A stretch of 64,000 nt of DNA from Emiliania huxleyi CCMP1516 (taxonomy: Eukaryota > Haptophyta > Isochrysidales > Noelaerhabdaceae). The first letter of the stretch is position 1. Each line of letters opens with the position of its first letter. The notes below the pieces were generated by a model that was not told where the DNA came from, did no database searches, and was given only the letters and a program-made list of their open reading frames with translations. Positions 61,349 through 64,000 of this stretch are shown here, one piece after another. Location of the stretch: positions 306,150-370,149 of the forward strand of contig NW_005196528.1 in the NCBI RefSeq assembly GCF_000372725.1, read 5' to 3'. The translations under genes were made by a program, and so were the position numbers.

Positions 61349-62056
61349 CTACACCTGCAACGCCCAAGGCTCATAGCTGCTCTCAAGTTCGCCCAAGGCG
61401 GTGTCTTCCTCCAGACTTCCACCCTCCTGATGCCGTCCAGGATCCTCCTGCAACTCAATCGACTCCCCTTTTGGGGAGGCGTGTAGCTGTAGGCGGGCCT
61501 TGGTCCACTGACTCCAGTCCCGGTCAGCGCCCAGCGCCGCTTGCCAATCCTCGTCGCGCATGCTGGCAGGTGCTGCACTGAGGCTGGAACCCGCAACCTC
61601 GAGCGGAATCCACTCATAGCTCAGCGATGAGTCGCAACCTCCCTCCTGAGGCTTGCCCGTAGCTGGTGTGATGCGTTGCCTCGCGCTTTCCGTGTCTGTG
61701 GCCGCATCATCCGCGTCGAGATAGCTGATTGGCACGTCGTGTCGACCGCGACCAGAGAGCTGAACCATGCGACTCTGGCGGCTCAATCTCTCATCACTGT
61801 TGCCGCTCCCGCCCTGTTTGCAGCCGCTGTCACGCACGCCCTGCATAAATTCGCCGCAGCTCTTTCGGCAGTCTCCGCTGTCCTCACCCTCGCCGCCGCC
61901 GCTCGTCTCCGACGTCGCCTTCTCAGCGCATTGCAGCGTCTCGGGTCCCAGATCACCGCCCCCTGGCGCCTCGTCGTGCCCGCTGTGGTGTCCCGCATGG
62001 GGAGAACGAGGGCTTGCTTGCGCCTGCGCAAGGGGAGCGAGAGCGAAGGGTCGCAT
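61349..62056 (-). CDS. Hypothetical acidic protein
   Basis: A 235-residue frame with ordinary, Asp/Glu/Ser-rich composition (RHDVPISYLDADDAATDTES, SLSYEWIPLEVAGSSLSAAP, SMRDEDWQAALGADRDWSQW, SSYEPWALQV). There are no transmembrane segments and no recognised domain. The plus strand also has an open frame here (61676-62074) with a hydrophobic helix, but its Arg/Leu skew is typical of a shadow frame. The gene ends 33 bp downstream of the next minus-strand start (61315), so the two could belong to one transcript. Confidence 0.4.
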   Translation of the reverse strand: MRPFALAPLAQAQASPRSPHAGHHSGHDEAPGGGDLGPETLQCAEKATSETSGGGEGEDSGDCRKSCGEFMQGVRDSGCKQGGSGNSDERLSRQSRMVQLSGRGRHDVPISYLDADDAATDTESARQRITPATGKPQEGGCDSSLSYEWIPLEVAGSSLSAAPASMRDEDWQAALGADRDWSQWTKARLQLHASPKGESIELQEDPGRHQEGGSLEEDTALGELESSYEPWALQV

Positions 62057-62481
62057 CGCCCGCGCCCGTTCTGATCGAGCAGCTCTCAGCCACGCTCTCG
62101 AGTCTCGTTCTCGGGCCGCGTTTAAGTGCCCAGAACGACCGCCTCAGTGGTGTCCGGCTGGCGTGATCAGTCAACGAGCCAAACAAACAACTCCTTCCTG
62201 CAGCTGGCATGCCGGTTCTTTTTGTGTGTTTTCGCGGGGGTTCTGGAGCTACTCCTACTGGTGCCCTTTTGTACAAATGATCCTCAGTGTAAGTAGTACT
62301 TTTCTTTTGGTCTGCTGCGCAGTTTCAGAATTCTTTTGGTCGAGTGCGCGCCAGTCCGGTGTTGACTTTTCAATTCTTTTGGTCGACGCTGGAGAGCTCG
62401 ACGGCCAGCGCGTCGTACTGCGACGGGGCTCGTGCTATCTACAGAGGCGGTGCTCCCGCACGCGGGCAACCTCTTCGTCGA

Positions 62482-63905
62482 ATGAGCCCCTTTGCCGGTA
62501 TTCTGCTAGCAGCTGCGTCTGCGCTTCAGACGCCGGCGTTCGTGCTCCGCCGCGCGCTGCCAAGCGGCGTGGCACGCGCTAGAGCTCTGGAGATGGATGC
62601 ACCCACGAGCCGCGGCGCACGCGGCCGCTTTCAGCCGGCCGTCCTCGGTGGCGGCAGGGACTTCTCTGCCGCGCTCTCTCGAGGCGTCGAGCGCTCGAGT
62701 GGCCGCGGCCGCGGCCGCAGTGGCGGCGGTGGCGGCGGCGGCACTCTGCACTTAGCGCGAGCCGCGGCGGCAGCGGGGAACGCGAGCGCCGCTCTGGCGA
62801 GCGCAAAGGTGGCGCTGCGGCAGCCGCCGACGACGGCCGCGGCCAAGGTCGGCCTCGTGCGCGAGGTGAACCAGCTGCTGCGGCTGCTCGGCGACCGCGG
62901 CGCGCTGGCCGAGGCGGGCGAGGTCTTCCGCGCGATGCTCGATGCGAGGCTGACGCCGACGCAGGTGACGTACGGCACGCTCATCGCCCGCGCGGGCACC
63001 TGGCGCCAGCCGCGGCTCGCGACCGCCTACTACAAGGACATGCAGCGGCGCGGCATCGAGCCCGACACGCTCACGCACAACTCGCTCATCAATGCGTTCG
63101 CAAAGGTACTTCCTAGGCACTTTCTAGACACTTCCGAGAGCTCACGCACAACTCGCTCATCAATGCGTTCGCAAAGGTACTTCCTAGGCACTTTCTAGAC
63201 ACTTCCGAGAGCTCACGCACAACTCGCTCATCAATGCGTTCGCAAAGGTACTTCCTAGGCACTTTCTAGACACTTCCGAGAGCTCACGCACAACTCGCTC
63301 ATCAATGCGTTCGCAAAGGTACTTCCTAGGCACTTCCGAGACACTTCCGAGACGCTTCCTGCAGGCGCACGACCTCGAGAAGGCGCTCGCGGTGGCGGCG
63401 GCGATGCGGCGGCGCGGTCTCACGCCGACGACAGTGACGTACAACACTCTGCTCGACGGCTGCGCGCGCGCCCGCAACCTCACCCTGGCCGCGGCGACTC
63501 TTGCAGAGCTGCGCGCCGCGGGGCTGGCGCCGAGCGAGCGGCCTCTCCCGATCTGGATCCCCGGGTGCGGATCGGCGGAGTCGTCTGTGAGTCGCGTCCG
63601 AGCCCCCTCCCGTAGGACGTACTCTATCATGATCCATCTGTGCGCCCGCACGGGGCGGCTCGACGGCGCGTTCGGCTGGCTGAGGCGACGCGCCTGGGCC
63701 TTCCCCCCCCCCCCTCCCCCCCACCCCCTCTCACTTCCGTCGGGGCGCCCCCCTCCTGCAGGCGGATGGAGCGGAGCGGTCTCACGCCGAACGCCGTCAC
63801 GTACTCGACACTCATCCACGGCTGCGGCCGCGCCGCGCAGCTCTCGCGCGCTTTCCCGCTCCTCGAGCAGATGGAGGCGGCAGGGCTGCCCCCAAACGTC
63901 GTGAC
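62482..63905 (+). CDS. Plastid-targeted pentatricopeptide repeat (PPR) protein, 3' end outside window
   Basis: Exons 62482-63105, 63365-63540, 63616-63684, 63762 to about 63905, then an intron that leaves the window. The start MSPFAGILLAAASALQTPAF is a signal peptide with a TPAF-V-LRR transit start, the secondary-plastid form. After a Gly/Arg-rich segment come at least five 35-residue PPR units: VNQLLRLLGDRGALAEAGEV, VTYGTLIARAGTWRQPRLAT, LTHNSLINAFAK|AHDLEKAL, VTYNTLLDGCARARNLTLAA, TYSIMIHLCARTGRLDGAFG, VTYSTLIHGCGRAAQLSRAF. PPR proteins bind single-stranded organelle RNA with one base per repeat. Intron 1 contains three extra 71-bp copies of the exon 1 end and donor. Confidence 0.85.
63035..63340 (+). 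repeat. 71-bp tandem repeat x4 across exon 1 end and donor of the PPR gene
   Basis: The junction GTTCGCAAAG|GTACTTCCTA occurs with donor G at 63106, 63177, 63248 and 63319, exactly 71 bp apart, with CTCACGCACAACTCGCTCAT before each. The first copy is the real exon end; the other three are in the intron. Confidence 0.97.
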
Positions 63906-64000
63906 GTGCGTGTTTTAGCCCCGGGACCGGGCCCCCTCTCCCTGTACACGTCGCCGGCTGTCCCGCGCCCTGCCCTGTTCCGCTGCCTCCTCCTCCTCTG

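Noticed and set aside
61676-62582. Plus-strand frames opposite the acidic minus-strand protein
   Set aside because: Hydrophobic/Arg-skewed shadow composition and no family match; the minus frame has more protein-like composition.

Overview
The window is nuclear DNA from a GC-rich unicellular alga with a secondary (red-lineage) plastid, most likely a haptophyte of the Emiliania/Gephyrocapsa type. This is inferred, not searched. The support is: very high GC; short introns of about 60-260 bp; roughly two thirds of the reconstructed introns starting with GC instead of GT; signal-peptide-plus-transit leaders on plastid-type proteins (UroD, a ferredoxin-reductase-like protein, a PPR protein); and intergenic DNA packed with short dispersed repeats, microsatellites and fold-back elements. 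No bacterial operons, CRISPR arrays or recognisable rRNA/tRNA genes were seen.

Layout. 1-0.5 kb: minus-strand RBR/IBR-type E3 ligase fragment running off the left edge. 0.7-1.8 kb: decayed unknown coding region. 1.8-4.6 kb: repeats. 4.8-5.6 kb (-): plastid FAD/NAD(P) oxidoreductase. 6.5-7.9 kb (+): NAD-glycerol-3-phosphate dehydrogenase with an unusual C-terminal membrane anchor. 8.8-11.5 kb (+): two-domain glycosyltransferase (GT60 plus GT31), convergent with a GT25 glycosyltransferase (11.6-12.5 kb, -). 12.5-16.5 kb: repeats. 16.6-19.0 kb (+): eight-exon NIPA magnesium transporter. 20.2-21.6 kb (-): stand-alone prolyl-tRNA-synthetase-type anticodon-binding domain. 21.9-23.0 kb: TIR element. 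23.0-23.8 kb (-): YfcE-type phosphodiesterase. 24.5-25.3 kb: large fold-back element with an assembly gap. 25.4-26.2 kb (+): proline-rich membrane protein. 26.9-29.2 kb (+): seven-exon uroporphyrinogen decarboxylase. 30.6-32.6 kb (-): Ser/Pro-rich protein. 33-34.8 kb: short-motif arrays. 35.2-41.6 kb (+): fifteen-exon ABCC/MRP transporter. 41.9-43.3 kb: repeats, including an inverted copy of the 3.9-4.4 kb element. 43.6-44.5 kb (-): SET-domain protein. 46.6-48.0 kb (-): repeat-family (probably transposon-derived) protein. 48.2-49.4 kb (-): Tudor-like domain protein. 50.8-52.9 kb (-): SMYD-like SET protein. 53.2-56.8 kb: repeats. 57.0-58.0 kb (+): organellar ribosomal protein uL10. 58.1-58.8 kb (+): WW-domain protein. 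59.4-61.3 kb (-): Ala/Trp repeat protein with a targeting leader. 61.3-62.1 kb (-): acidic unknown. 62.5-64 kb (+): plastid PPR protein, cut by the right edge.

The genes do not form one pathway; they are ordinary eukaryotic neighbours. The most striking signal is in the introns. In gene after gene the first 10-40 nt of the intron is a near copy of the first 10-40 nt of the next exon, and in other introns the exon end plus its 5' splice site is itself tandemly amplified (71 bp x4 and 54 bp x3). This looks like a genome where introns arise and grow by small tandem duplications across AG|GC or AG|GT sites. Exon boundaries below were placed by protein-family homology and reading frame, without transcript data.
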